64,000 nucleotides of DNA from Diprion similis. Taxonomy: Eukaryota > Arthropoda > Insecta > Hymenoptera > Diprionidae. Positions 12,401-25,396 of this stretch are shown piece after piece. The first letter of the stretch is position 1, and each line of letters opens with the position of its first letter. The translations under genes and the position numbers were made by a program. The notes beneath the pieces are model-generated. The model was not told where the DNA came from and ran no database searches. It was given only the letters and a program-made list of their open reading frames with translations. The stretch covers positions 17,757,025-17,821,024 of the forward strand of contig NC_060108.1 of NCBI RefSeq assembly GCF_021155765.1, read 5' to 3'.

Positions 12401-15400
12401 TGAAAATTAAGGCGCTGAATGAAAAAAAGCGATTTTATTTCAATTAAGCATTTCGTTTTAAAATTATTGTCCCGGAAGGCTCTAGGCCGCCCTGTGATAA
12501 TATGAAAATTTTCAGGGAACGCACTCGAGGGTGAAAAATTAGGGCGCCAACCGTTGAAATAAGGTCTCTGATCGAGTTAGGCTTCTATTTCCCAACGCCG
12601 CCGCCCCATTACGCATTCAAACATATCGTTTCGCACTGAATCAAATATTTGCACAACATTATGCGTACGTACGAATACACACATAGTCGAATGAATAATT
12701 CCGTATGAACTCATCGGTGATATTTCTATGCTGGAATCTAATGGGATTATTCCATCGGGGTCGAAGCACCCGATTCGTTACTGTGCGATTATAATCATAC
12801 AATCCGTAATACGTGGTATCCAAATATACGAGAATTTTGAACAATTGAGCGTATAATTAGATTTCGCATCTCATTTTGCGAAATCTTGATCGGTGCTTAC
12901 AAAGTACAAACTGCGCTATTCGTGGGTTGGAATATCCAAATTACAACGGAGGTCCGAATCGATTTTAAACCGCGCCAATTCCAAAGTCATCCTTGAAATT
13001 AATACAACAGCGTATTTCATATTTGCATATCTTTCGCGATGTAAAAATACATCCTTAAAGTTATCGATATTTTTCGTATACAAAAGCATGAGAAAAAGGC
13101 CAGTTTATCTAAAATTCGACCGACGTTTTTCCGTTTTTCCGCGGAGGGGCCGAGTGATTATAATTTTTTTTTTTTTTTGTTCTTCTTGTTTACTCTGATT
13201 GGAAATTCCACTCGCGTAAATCTCGCCTCTAAAAGCATCGGAATTCGATTCGCGGCCGAGGTTTCTTCGCTTTTTTGCCTCCGAAAGTTCTGCTCCGGTT
13301 TTCTCTCTGTCCGTGGTTCACCCTCCTGATAGCACCGACGATAAACTAGGTACCTTACAAATTTTAGCCTTATCGTTTCGATGGGTCTCGAGATATCGTG
13401 TTCAGATTGCCAGGCGCGCAGTCTTCGAACGTTTTTTATTCCCCGGACCTAGTTTACCGCTGTTTTTAAACCAATATCGTCTGCAAACTTCCGTGTAGAG
13501 GTGTTTTTCCCATGGAAACGATAACTCAGAATAAAGATTTCCTTTTTTCAATAAAAAAAGTTTACTGGATCAATCGAAGTAAAAGTTGATACCTTATACG
13601 CAAAAAAAGAAACGAGGTTAAAGTTCCAATTTTAGAATGTTTTTAAAAAAGTCGAGTTTTCAAATTATGAATACATTTTTTTTATCATAGTTCTCTGAAC
13701 TTAAAAGCTGCAGGATAACGATTGTTCGTTCAAAATGACCTTGTCGAAGAAAGTAACGCAGTAAATAAAAAAAAAAAAAACAACACTTTCAAATCTATGT
13801 GTTCTCTAAGATTTTATCTTCTGTTTTTATTTTCGATCAATACGGGACGATTCAAGGGATTTCAAGCCAAACGACGTGCATGCTGAGAAAAATTTTATTC
13901 TTCATAATATATTATTGCATAGTTAGATGTGATTATACTTGTCGATGGAAATTTTCTAATTATTCAGACGTTAGGTCTGTAGTTTAAAATACTTTTTCAG
14001 TCAGACAAAGTTTATCAAGAAAATATATGAAGTAAATAAATTTCCTGGATTTACGATAAAGAAAACTAATTTTCACCTTTACATCCGACAGAACTAATAA
14101 TTTTCGTATTATGATGTGAAAAAATGATACGACACTCTTGTAAAGAACAATCTAACCCAAGGACGAGAGTAGAAATTTATCTCAGTGTAAGGTTTCACCG
14201 CAATATCCCGTAGTTTTTTGTTAAAAGGACAAGGCTGGTCATTTTTCGCTGGGAATATCTCTCCGCGTAACCTTTCCGCCCATGACGCGAACCTTTTGGC
14301 CGGATCGAGTTTCCCGGCAACTCGTCTCGAGACGCGGTTAGGCGACGATAGCTGGCTGGCTGTCACCAAGGGTGAAATACAGGGTACAGGGTACAGGGTG
14401 AAATGCCGGGCTTGGTGGACAACCCCTAATGGAGGGCTCGAACTTACCCTCGACGGACGAAGTTGGCAAGGTAGTGGACGAGCAGTCTGGACAAAGTTTC
14501 ATCCGCGGTTGTGAAATTGGTGCGAGTCGCCAAGGCGGAGGCCGTCGGCTCGCCTCGTAGCAGAGGCACCCCGAGGAGATACGGCAGCTCGTCACCCTTC
14601 AGGCTGACCCTATCGCCGGGCTGAAAGTGGAAAAAGTAGCCTCGACCTCCGTTCGACGAATGGAGCAGCGCCAAACGCAGAAGCGGAGCGGCGACCTGAC
14701 CGTCGCCGAGAAGGGACAGGAGGCCCTCGCATATCACCGAAGGACTTTGCTCGCCTCGTTCCCAATCCGTGTACTCGTTCCGCAGGGTTGAATATATCTC
14801 GTGGAGGTGGTAGCGGTAGGTGTTCCTGACGTAGGTCCTGAGGATGCGATCTCGCCGCGTCTCGTTCAGACCTTTCTGCAAATCGGAGAGAACTTGTCGA
14901 TTAGACATTTTTTGTAATGTTTCGTTGGGGGCGAGTGTTGTTAGGACTATTGGAGAATGTCCTGTGACGTTGAGCCCAGTTGTTGTCGGCGACGTTTTAC
15001 ATGCTGTTCGGTTGAAAATACGTAAGAAATTCAAGGATATTGGAAATGGAATGTTTATAGGAGACAAGAATAATTCAGGGATAGTTTTCGGGACTTTTGA
15101 AGGAGAAGAAAGATTTAAGGACTGATGTCCAGGACCATTTGACACCGTGTTTGTTGCCACGTAATCCAAGTTTTTTCATTTTAATAGAGACAAATCGTAA
15201 TTCTTGGGAGTTCAAATTACGCATTTCACGTAGAAATGTATTGCAGGGAAAATCTGACGATTTGATGATATTTTGTAGGCACGATTCTTCGTTCTGAACT
15301 TATTACTTTTTGACTTGTTTATATGTACACTTGAAAATTGTATTGATTGGATTTTCGTGTTTTTGAATATTCTGAATTCGGACTATTTTACTTTTTTACT

Positions 15401-18400
15401 TTAACCTGATATCAATAATAGGACGTTGAACTACGATTTATTCTGATAATGTTGAATGTTGTATGAAAAAATTGTCACTTAACGTCTAAAGGAAGTTTCA
15501 CTAATTTTTTCGAGCATTTTTAGGACTACCAAAAATTGAAAAACGATTAATTGAAAGCGTCGTGACTTCTACAGATTCAAAAAAATATATATATATTCTT
15601 TATCCTTCAGCAGCGTATAATTTTTCCAACTTTGAAATTCCCAGCTTCAAGAATACAAAATTTGTAATCTTCCCGAGTTCTTTTGCGGATTAGCTGATTG
15701 AAAACTTGATGTAGAATGGAAGAGGAAAGGTATAAGCTTGAATAATCTGAAAATCCCTGCGCGAGTAAAACGAAAAATTCACCTCGCTAGGCCGATTGTA
15801 AAAAGCAAAAGGTCAGCTGCTTGCCGCCACCCTCTACATCCACATCCCGATATTTTACCCGTAGCAGAACTTTTATCTCCACGCTTATCCGCGCACAGGA
15901 CGGTTCATGAATTGTTGATTTGTCGTCAGAGACACGCGTACAAGTAGCTAAAATATCCATATTTTTTCATAAATTTCACGACAATGGACGAGTGTTGATT
16001 AGAGAAGTTCGAGGAGTGCCGCCCGCAGGAATCCCGATGAATTCTACGACGTACCTGTAACAACAGAAGCTGCCAGCAGCGAGCCATCCGGATCAATCTT
16101 TTCCTGCGATTGCTTGCTCCTTCGTGCCGGATAGGATATCCTCTCCAGCTGCTATCGAGGATAACCTGCACGTGGAGGTTTCTCACCCTGCACCCTATCG
16201 AGCGGTATCAGCCTCTCTCCGAGCCGATGGCCGCCGATTTATCGGTCAATTTCAATTATCGGATACCCTTCGCGTCCGCTAAACCACTCTGCAACCCGCG
16301 CATACTCCCCGGGAGTCTAGGAGCGATTCATTTATCTTGGCTATCCACTCACCTGAAAATCTTCGTCGGTAAGGTCCAGCCAGGCTTCACCTGAAGTTAA
16401 TCCCATCAGTAAATCCCGCTGACCAAACGCCGCGTACTCAGCACCGGGACCCGGGATCACCGATATCAAACCCGAGGATGCCGCCGTCGGCTGGAACGTC
16501 TGTGGGATTTGTTATTTTTCCACTTTGTTCATCGGCTCGGTGTAATCACTCGCCCGAATGACTCGGACGATCTTTCAAGTCTTTCTCCGCCGCTGCTAGG
16601 TGGGCACCGTTTTTTTTTCCATTCCCTCGCATTTGCCTTTACAAGTATCCCAGGATCAAACCGAGTCGTTAAACGCGGTTCCAGGGAAAATTGTATGTCG
16701 GTATACAGATGCCGATCAATGGGAAGTGTCTAATTGCCCGGAACGGCCGCAGCCACTTCGCCCTTAATAAAAAATAACGCCATTTTGCATTCGATCGAAG
16801 TACTGCTCGAGTTACGCCGTCTTTGAGAGCTTGCAGGCTCTTCACTCCCGAAGGTTGGACTTCGCATTGCTGGTGTAAACGCTAACAAAGCTTCTTTGAC
16901 ACCAAACGTCAGCCAAATCGTCTCGGTTCTCGCTCATTGAAAGTCGAAGAAAAGTCAAAATGCACGTTGCGATGCCTTTTGACTTGGCTGATCATGGACC
17001 CGAGCTAAATTAATCGATCGGAAAAGAAAATTCTGCTCTTTTTTTAATAAAAAGATTACAAGTGTTCAAAATCGTTGATCGCGTTGATTGTCTAACATCC
17101 AAGATTTGCGTTGGGGAGGGGGGAGCCGTTATTTGAGTATTGTCCAATATCAAGCAAGTCAATAATATTATAATACACCGTTATACATAAATAGGCAATA
17201 AATGCTTCGGAATTGGGGGTGAATTTAGGGGGCATTTAATACAAAGTTTCCGTCTGCTCGCGAGGCGAATGGCGACACGAAGAACGTATACATTACAGGC
17301 GGGGAGGATCGAAAGACTTGAAAGTTGGGGGAGGGGTTGTCAGCTCGAGGCCTTATTTCAATGTCTCGCTAACCTGGTGGGCCGCAATGGGAAGAACGGC
17401 GCCGTCGACGAAGGGGGCGAAGCCTGAGGTAAATCTCGGAGGCTCGAGTTTGACGTCCAAAAGCTGTTCCAGGGATCGAAGCCGGAGACACGGAGCTATG
17501 TCGTCCGTCTCTACGTCCCCCGAGCACTGAGATTGGTCGGCAACACGCCGCTTCACGGATAAAGGATCGCGCTGTATCGCCCACGAAGACAGAGCCGATC
17601 CGCCGAGGAGCACCACCCTTTGCACTAACTCTGAAACAGGTCGAGTGAAAACGTTGGTCGGTTTTATAACTTTTCGTTTCACTGTTTTCGGAGGAAAAAT
17701 TAGGTTATTGTAATCACTCATAAAATGAAAAGTTGAGTTTTCACCAGATCTTGACATTTCAAGTTCTGGAGAATTATATTGTGTGTGTTTGAAAGCATGT
17801 GATCAATTTTTTTCATCTTTGATATTTAGAGAACGAGTTACAGAGTTTCAATGATTTTAGTGAGTCGCAATCGATGGGCTTTACCAAATTTAGAACTGAG
17901 TAGATTTTGGATTCGATCGCCTCGGCACTTTTTCAATTATTCCGATTCCAAAAAATCAACTAAAAATTATGATACCTTGAGAATGGATGAATGAATTTTA
18001 ATGGAAATTGGTTTCACGCCATGGCCAGTCTGAAGCCAAAATTGAGTAAAATTTTTATTTGTGTTGAATTCACCAAATACGCGGAAAAAAATATTTTGAC
18101 AGTTGAAATAAATTTTACATCATACTCGAGAACGCGAATTATTGTTTTGACCAATCTTTTGCGGACCCAAACAGCATTTATTTGAATCGAGAAAATATTT
18201 CTTTCGCCATGTTTGGTAAAGTTAGATTGTCAACTTGTTCCAGGAAGCTAACGAATTCAGTTTCCACGTAGTTGCTGATTTGCACAATATCAATTCCAAT
18301 ATTGCACAACATCATGATTCCTTCTACGGTTCTGTCACTGCGATACTTACACGTCTCTCACGAAAACAGCGAATCTCACTTGTAATTCAGACAAGGAAAT

Positions 18401-21400
18401 GCCTTCCGCTTGATCGGCAAAAAAAGATTGTTGCAACGAGTGTGGCTGACAAGGAAAGGATAAGATAAGCCCATTCGTAGCAAGGATCACATCTGCAAGG
18501 ACTCGACAACGCGACCCTAGTTTCGCGTTGCCTCGGTTCAACCGCACCTTCGCGGTCTCTTTATTGAGATTTTAGGGCTACCATTTACTTTGTGTTTCTC
18601 TCAGGGCTTAGCAAACCTTCGTCATGTAGAGCCGCCATCCTCTCTAAGCCCCTTGTATAGAACAGGAATGTAACTCAAAGCTCCAGGGCGGCTATATGTG
18701 TATTTAAATACATATAAACATATGTACGAGTGAATTTTCGTCCAGTTTTCGCCATATTTCAACAGTCACTTTCACTTACTGGCTTATTGCTTTTTCGCAG
18801 ATTCGTCTCTCTTCATTTATCCCCTCAGCGAAACGTTAAGCGAAAAGAGAGCGAGACGCGGATCAAGTAGTACAAATCGATCGTACAGTCGGACCGTTTT
18901 AAAATCATCACTAATCTCTGTACTTATTCTTCGTAGTATCAATAATACGAACCTCAAAACCTTACCGCACAAGTCGACTACTTGAAATGACTTTACTACG
19001 AAATCGCGAGAAGAAAATAAACAGCCAAAGAATTGCAAGAAAATTCTCTGAAGTTCGTTGAGGTTAATTTTCACTCGAATGAAACAACCGTAAGGGTAGG
19101 AAGAACCATCATGCACAAGAAAGTGATATAGCATCGTGGAATCTCAAGTATCTCGTTGAATTTTCATCATGCATAATAAAATACACAGGTACATACTACA
19201 TATATATATATATACACACACCTAATATCAGGGGTGATAAATACAAGCTTATGAAAATTGAAACAGGAGACACCCGGTATAACGTAACTCAGACTCGAGG
19301 CAGGCAAAGCCGGACTTTATAACCGGCTTCAGAAAGTATGGAGGGAGGTTTTTGTACTTCAGGTATGTACACAGTCATCCTGTATATCTATGTACAATGT
19401 ACACAAGTGTATGTATCCAGTCAGAGTGGCGGAGGGCGAGACTATTGTGTGCCTGCCGAATATTAGGCTGGGGTTCGTTAGCGAAAAAGCGACATAATCC
19501 TGAGGGCAGTGCGGTTGCAGTTTTGTCCTCGAGTACTTCTGCGTCCCACTGTCATCTACCTCTCCGTGTTTTCACCGCTTGAGGAAGCTTGTTAAGCCTC
19601 GAGTATCTCGTGTCCAAGGATCACAGTTCGCCGTTCTTTCGCGGTGAAGAGTTCCTCCTGACTTACTCAGAGACATGCAGACACACGCGAACACACATGT
19701 GTGGACATCTTCTCTTATGCTCTTCACTTGCCGACTCGTTTCTCGAATTGTTTTTCCCCGCAATTTTTCCACGTTTCTTAAAAATCACAGTTTTATAGCT
19801 AAAGGAAAGCAGGAATAGATTTTAAAAAATTCTTTTTATAGACAGAAAAAATAACTTGTCTGAATTAGAACCTCTGAATCGATATTTGATTTTCATTATA
19901 TTTTTTTTTTTTTTGAATTCTTCAAGTGTTTCACTTAATTCGAATTGATCGATGAAAATTTTATCGTACCTCAATTGTGCAGGTTTTTTCGATGATTGTT
20001 TTTTACTTTTCACTTCTTTTTCTTCACAACAATCGTCGCATTGATTCAGTGGACAGAGTTTTCATGCCTAGTTGACAATGTGCTTGTTTCGAAGCGATTT
20101 CATGTTTAGCCACTTGCCTTTAGACTTTAGAGAGTTTGCTGTGGCTTAACGTCGATTTCTAGTGAGTTTGCATGATCAATCTTGTGCCGATTTTCACCGG
20201 GTGAGTCCCTTGGACCCTGAGCCCAAGTAAATAACGTCTTTCCAAGCGTGAACGTCCACCTTGCCTTCCGTTAACAAGCGATAAGTATCTGGTTCACGCT
20301 TGTAAAATTGGAGCTCGATATTTGAACTTTGAAGATTAGATTGAGTTCATCCGGGTTGCGAATAGACAAACAAAAACTGCAGGCCCTGCACTCTGCTGTA
20401 TAATTTTTTTCACTCATTTTTTTTTTTTACTTCTTCTTCTTATCTCGGTGATTTAAAGTTTCGTACGAGATATTTTTTCCGCTCAATTTACCCGCGACGT
20501 ATTTTTTTCCAGCCTACGTTACCGCCGACGAGATAAACTTCCGCTTTTCAAAGCGTGGCTCAGCTATCACGCAGACTTCTATGCTGCTGCACTGCAGAAG
20601 CTATCGGCTCGTTCTACAAAGTTTTCTCGATATCCTCCCGCTGAGAGGTTTGCCGATACGATTTTGCGTTATCTGGAATCGCTTCGCCGTTTTATTCCAT
20701 GTTTCAAGCGGAGAAGAAAACCACTTGAGAAAAAAAATGAGAAATAAAAGAAAAAATAACGAGAGAGAAAGGAAGAAACTATTCCGCAATCGACCTCCTC
20801 TCCCCCCCCCCCCCCCCCCCCTTTCCGAGCGAAGTATCGCGCGTACGGAAATTGAAAACAAAAAATGTAATTCCCATCAGCATCTACTCGCGTAAAGTCT
20901 CTTTGGCAAATCGCTCGCGTTAGCGTAGCCTGAAATCTGATCTTCGTTCATAATTACCACTAGCCATTGGCGAAACTGCCAAAAGATTGGCCAACGCCGC
21001 TCCCGTTCCGTGTCCAAGCAGCGTGATGCGTTCTGGGTCGCCGCCAAAAGCGGCCAAATTCTCCCTTAGCCAATGGAGTCCCGCGACAAGATCCATCAGC
21101 CCGAAATTTCCCTGCGCGCTAGCTTTGGATCCGGTTTTTAGAAAGCCTGAAAAACATGGAAAGCAGAAAAAGAAGCACATTATTGATATTGCAAGTACAA
21201 TGAATATATATATATCTAGTATACAATACAGTAGGACGTTATACTTTTCCTTAAATATAATGTATAACCGAGGAAATGAAACCGCGGGGGAAAAAAAAAC
21301 ACTGTTTCTTTCTTCAGCCATATTTTCACCGCGGATTAAATTGAAAGGGAGCAGAATTATGTGTGTATGTACGCTTGGAATAGAATGGAATGACAGTTAT

Positions 21401-24400
21401 ATATATATATATACCAAACCTAATTCACAGGGGCAAGAGAAGAATAAAAATAAGTCGTAAAAAAAAAAAAAATTCAGTGAATAAAATTTCAAGTCGATGA
21501 TATATTATTTTTCCCACGTGATAGATGGATAAGGGTCGGATTCTTATCTTCCTTTCTTGCTTCCTTTTTTTCCTTTTCTCTCCGTTTCACTTTTTTCCAT
21601 TTCTTTTTTAATTCTTTTCATAGCTGGGTCCGCAATTACATTCACCTCACGTAGCCTCGCTCTCGAGATCTGCGGGCAAGACGCGGGCGGAGGGGGGGGG
21701 GGGAGGGGAGGGGGAGGGCTGGACCCGACGGTAGGATGAAACTCCGGATACCCTGCAGAGCCGAAGCGAACGAGGGGGTGGAATTCAAAAAGGAAAGAAC
21801 TTCCTGATGGGGTAGAGACTATTAAACGCACTCCACGGGCGGAGTAAAGGGCTGCAGAAGATGTGAAACACGAAATAAAAATGGCAAATGTGAAGAGTAC
21901 GCGGGATGTGTTTAAGGACGAAAGCAACAAAAACGTATCGCGTGTAAAAAACTAAACACCGATTGGCTATCCGCCGTCACTGATTAGCAAGCGGAAAACC
22001 GGAAAAAGAGAAAAATGGAAAACCTAACTCCTATCTTAACCTCTAATTTGCATTGTGTTTTTATCCCTACGGCAAACTAAGGGGAAAACTAAGTCGACAA
22101 TTATACGGCATTTTGTTAATCTCGCTGGTTTTTGCTCTTACATGCATGTCCTTATTTTGTATTCACACCCGTATCCTTGCTGCACCACTGCTACTGTAAT
22201 ATCTTGTACCGTGGTTATGTACAACATTATATTATACTCTTGATCCTTCTTCATTCACTGCGAGATCACCGCACTCATTGTCATTTCCACTTAACCCAAA
22301 TAATTACGACAATGGCTCTGGAGACGGCTTTCTACCTTTCAACGAAATATCCACGCCCACATGTACGGTTGGCAGTTTTTCGGCGGTTGGATGAGGGAGA
22401 GAGAGGAGGAGGAAGAGGAAAAGTAGGATGATGACGATGATGATGATGATGATGATGAAGATGAGGATATATCGGCAAAGTTTGCCCGTTTTGACGAGGA
22501 GACCTTGTCTTCCAAAGTGCCCGAAATATAACGTTTCTCGTTTTGTTATCTTCATTATTCTCCTCATCACGATTAAATTTTTTTTTTTTTCCCTCCTTCT
22601 TCTTCTTGTTTTATTCTTCTTTTTATTCGTCACATTTCCAACATTGCTACGGGCACTGTTTTTCTTTTTCTCTTTTTATAGAACCCTGAAATAGGTAGGC
22701 ATAATTCTCCTCGCGAAACGTGCTCCGGATTATTTATGATCAGATTAAGAAAATGAGTCAGAAACGGGTCGAAGAAATTATCGGAGAACACGAGTTCTCA
22801 AATTGAAATTGATAAATAATGTTCTTTTTATACGATTTCCAGTAATTGCTAAAGAATAATAAAGATATACTAATCCGTTCTACAGAAGGTGTGAATATTT
22901 TTTATACCTTAGTATGCTACAATAAATTACTCATCATTCAATTTTTCAACTGTTCAAAACCCGTGCTTTAAGAAAATCTTTAAGACAATGCTAAAAGAAT
23001 TTCGATTATCCGTTTAATTTCCCTCTAATTATAAATGAAATCGTTTATTTTACAACAATCCAACGTTTCGTCTATAATAGTAACGTTTAGTTTTGGCGCT
23101 GGGAACGAAAACCGTATTGATCAGCCAATAATATTGTCGGTGTTTAGTTTGCGCAACAGCTAACAGAGGTCGAATCGAGAATCGAAATTCCGATGATCGT
23201 TTAGTTCCCATCAAACCGATCTCGGGTAAACACGTGCTACAAGTGTTCGTCGTTGAGTGTGTTGAGTCGTAATACGAAATCGCGTTGTGATAAAGAGTGA
23301 ACAGGTGAGTGCGTGACCTTTTCCTAACTGGTCGCCGATATCGCAGTGGTAAACACCAGGGTCCATTTATTTACTCCGATACAGGGGTAAGTACTTGTTA
23401 CTTAAGTCATAATTCAGGTGACTTTGGTAGCGGGAGTTGATTTGTAGAATTCATTAACTGAAAATGAGCTGTGATGCATCAACGTCGGACAAAGAATCGG
23501 ACTTTTCTAGGCGATAACAAAAACTGGATGGAATATATGACGTCATTTCCCTAATGTTATTATAACGATTCGAGGTTACAGTTGAAATTCATGGGATTCA
23601 AAGTTTCTTTCTTATGTATATATATAAATAATATATGAATGGGACGCCTGATCGAAAACGAAATTTAACTCGTTCAAGTACAGAAATTGTAATTGTTAAG
23701 TTTGTATCGATCGTGCGATATAAAACGGACGACAAAATTGGGAAAATGACAAAGTCAAGGTAACGAGGAATTAAACTCAAGCTAAATTATTTGAGTTTTG
23801 TCCAGAGAATCTCTTTGAATTGAAAACAATTTCAAAAACGGATAATTCAAACGACTAAAGCTTGTAATTATTGGTAATTTCCAATATTATCACATTGCTG
23901 TTAATATAATGCAATTTTCACATTAGATAATAAAAAAAAGAAACAAAGCATTGATTTAGCCTTTTTGAAACAAATTGCCGATAACTAAGCTTTCTTCATT
24001 TGACTCTGCGGTTTTTAACATAGATCTTACAATTTTAATGTTTTTCCAATAATTCGATTATAGCCGATAAATAATATACTATTGACTATATATAAGAAGT
24101 CAATGAACTCAAGTTAGACTTCTTAAACATAGATATTATTATATTACTATTTTAATATAATTTTCCCATCAAATTGCACGGTGACCTATAATCCTTCCGT
24201 GGACTATCTATCAGTCTATTCGTCTATCGAGCTCCTGGGTAAACAATCGATAATCTCACGTATCTCCTTTCTTCTCTACTCCACGTACATAAATATAAAA
24301 CTCAACCTCTCCGTCCGTCCATACGTTCGCTTATAACTCCGAAACCATTAAACCAATTCCGATTCTTTTCTTCCTTATGGACAGCTACAACCAGATTTTA

Positions 24401-25361
24401 GGCTATCTTTCGTTGCAACCAGGTCAATATTTTTGAAGATAAAACCATATTTCCAAGCAAGGTCGAACCGGGACGACACACTTAACCGAAAGCTGTCCAA
24501 GCTTTCACAGCATAGAGAGAAAAGTTATGTTCAAAACTTTTCAACTTCTCCACAAGGTCTATAAAAAAGTCCGCGATAGCATATGGCTGTGTCTAATAGT
24601 TTTTCTGCCACGAGTAGCAATCGCAAATATTCACTGCTAGTACAGGTACAGGTACAGTACCTATGTATAAAAATAAAAAATTATGTATGAACATAAAAAT
24701 CTTACAGCATGAATTCATCGTCAACGAACAACGATCTCTCCCGTCTCTAAAATCCTTTCAATTTTCTTTCGCCTTTTTCTCTCACGAACATCCATTCCTG
24801 CATTCTACTTCTCGCCCCCCAACATTTTCTGTCACACTTTCCTTTCCTTAAAGTACCTTATCACACCACCCCACCCCACCCCCCTCCCCCCACCCTATCT
24901 TCCTCCGCCATGTTTTCCACAAGGATGACGCTACGACTGAGCTTTACGCGTTGCGTTACGTTGCGTTGCGTCGCGTCGCGTCGCGTCGCGTCGCCTCCGA
25001 CGAACGAATAACGGAGGGGCCGCAGGGGGCTGGAGGGGGCCGGGGGTTGAGAGGTGTGACGTGGTGAAAAGCTCCGACGACTCGCGGCCAGCGACGCACC
25101 CCGCGAGTAGAAGGCCCGGGCCCCGTCAAGGCTGGTATAAACGGCTGCAATCAATACGGGGGTTGCCTCGGCCCACGGAGAACGAACGCGCGCGTCCTTC
25201 CTTCCCTCCCTCCCTCCCTCCCTCCCTCCCTCCCTACGTACAACAGACCCTCCGCCTCCAACCCCCAACCCCCAACCCCCAACCCCCATCCTTCACCTAT
25301 GCCTGTATGCATCGTTGGGGGTGTGTAACGCCAGAGGATGTGGGGGACGCACTCTGTACTT

Positions 25362-25396
<35 letters not shown>

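Noticed and set aside
14377..14401. Short GGGTACA repeat beside neuroligin exon 6
   Set aside because: Only about three units in intron 6; too short to be meaningful.
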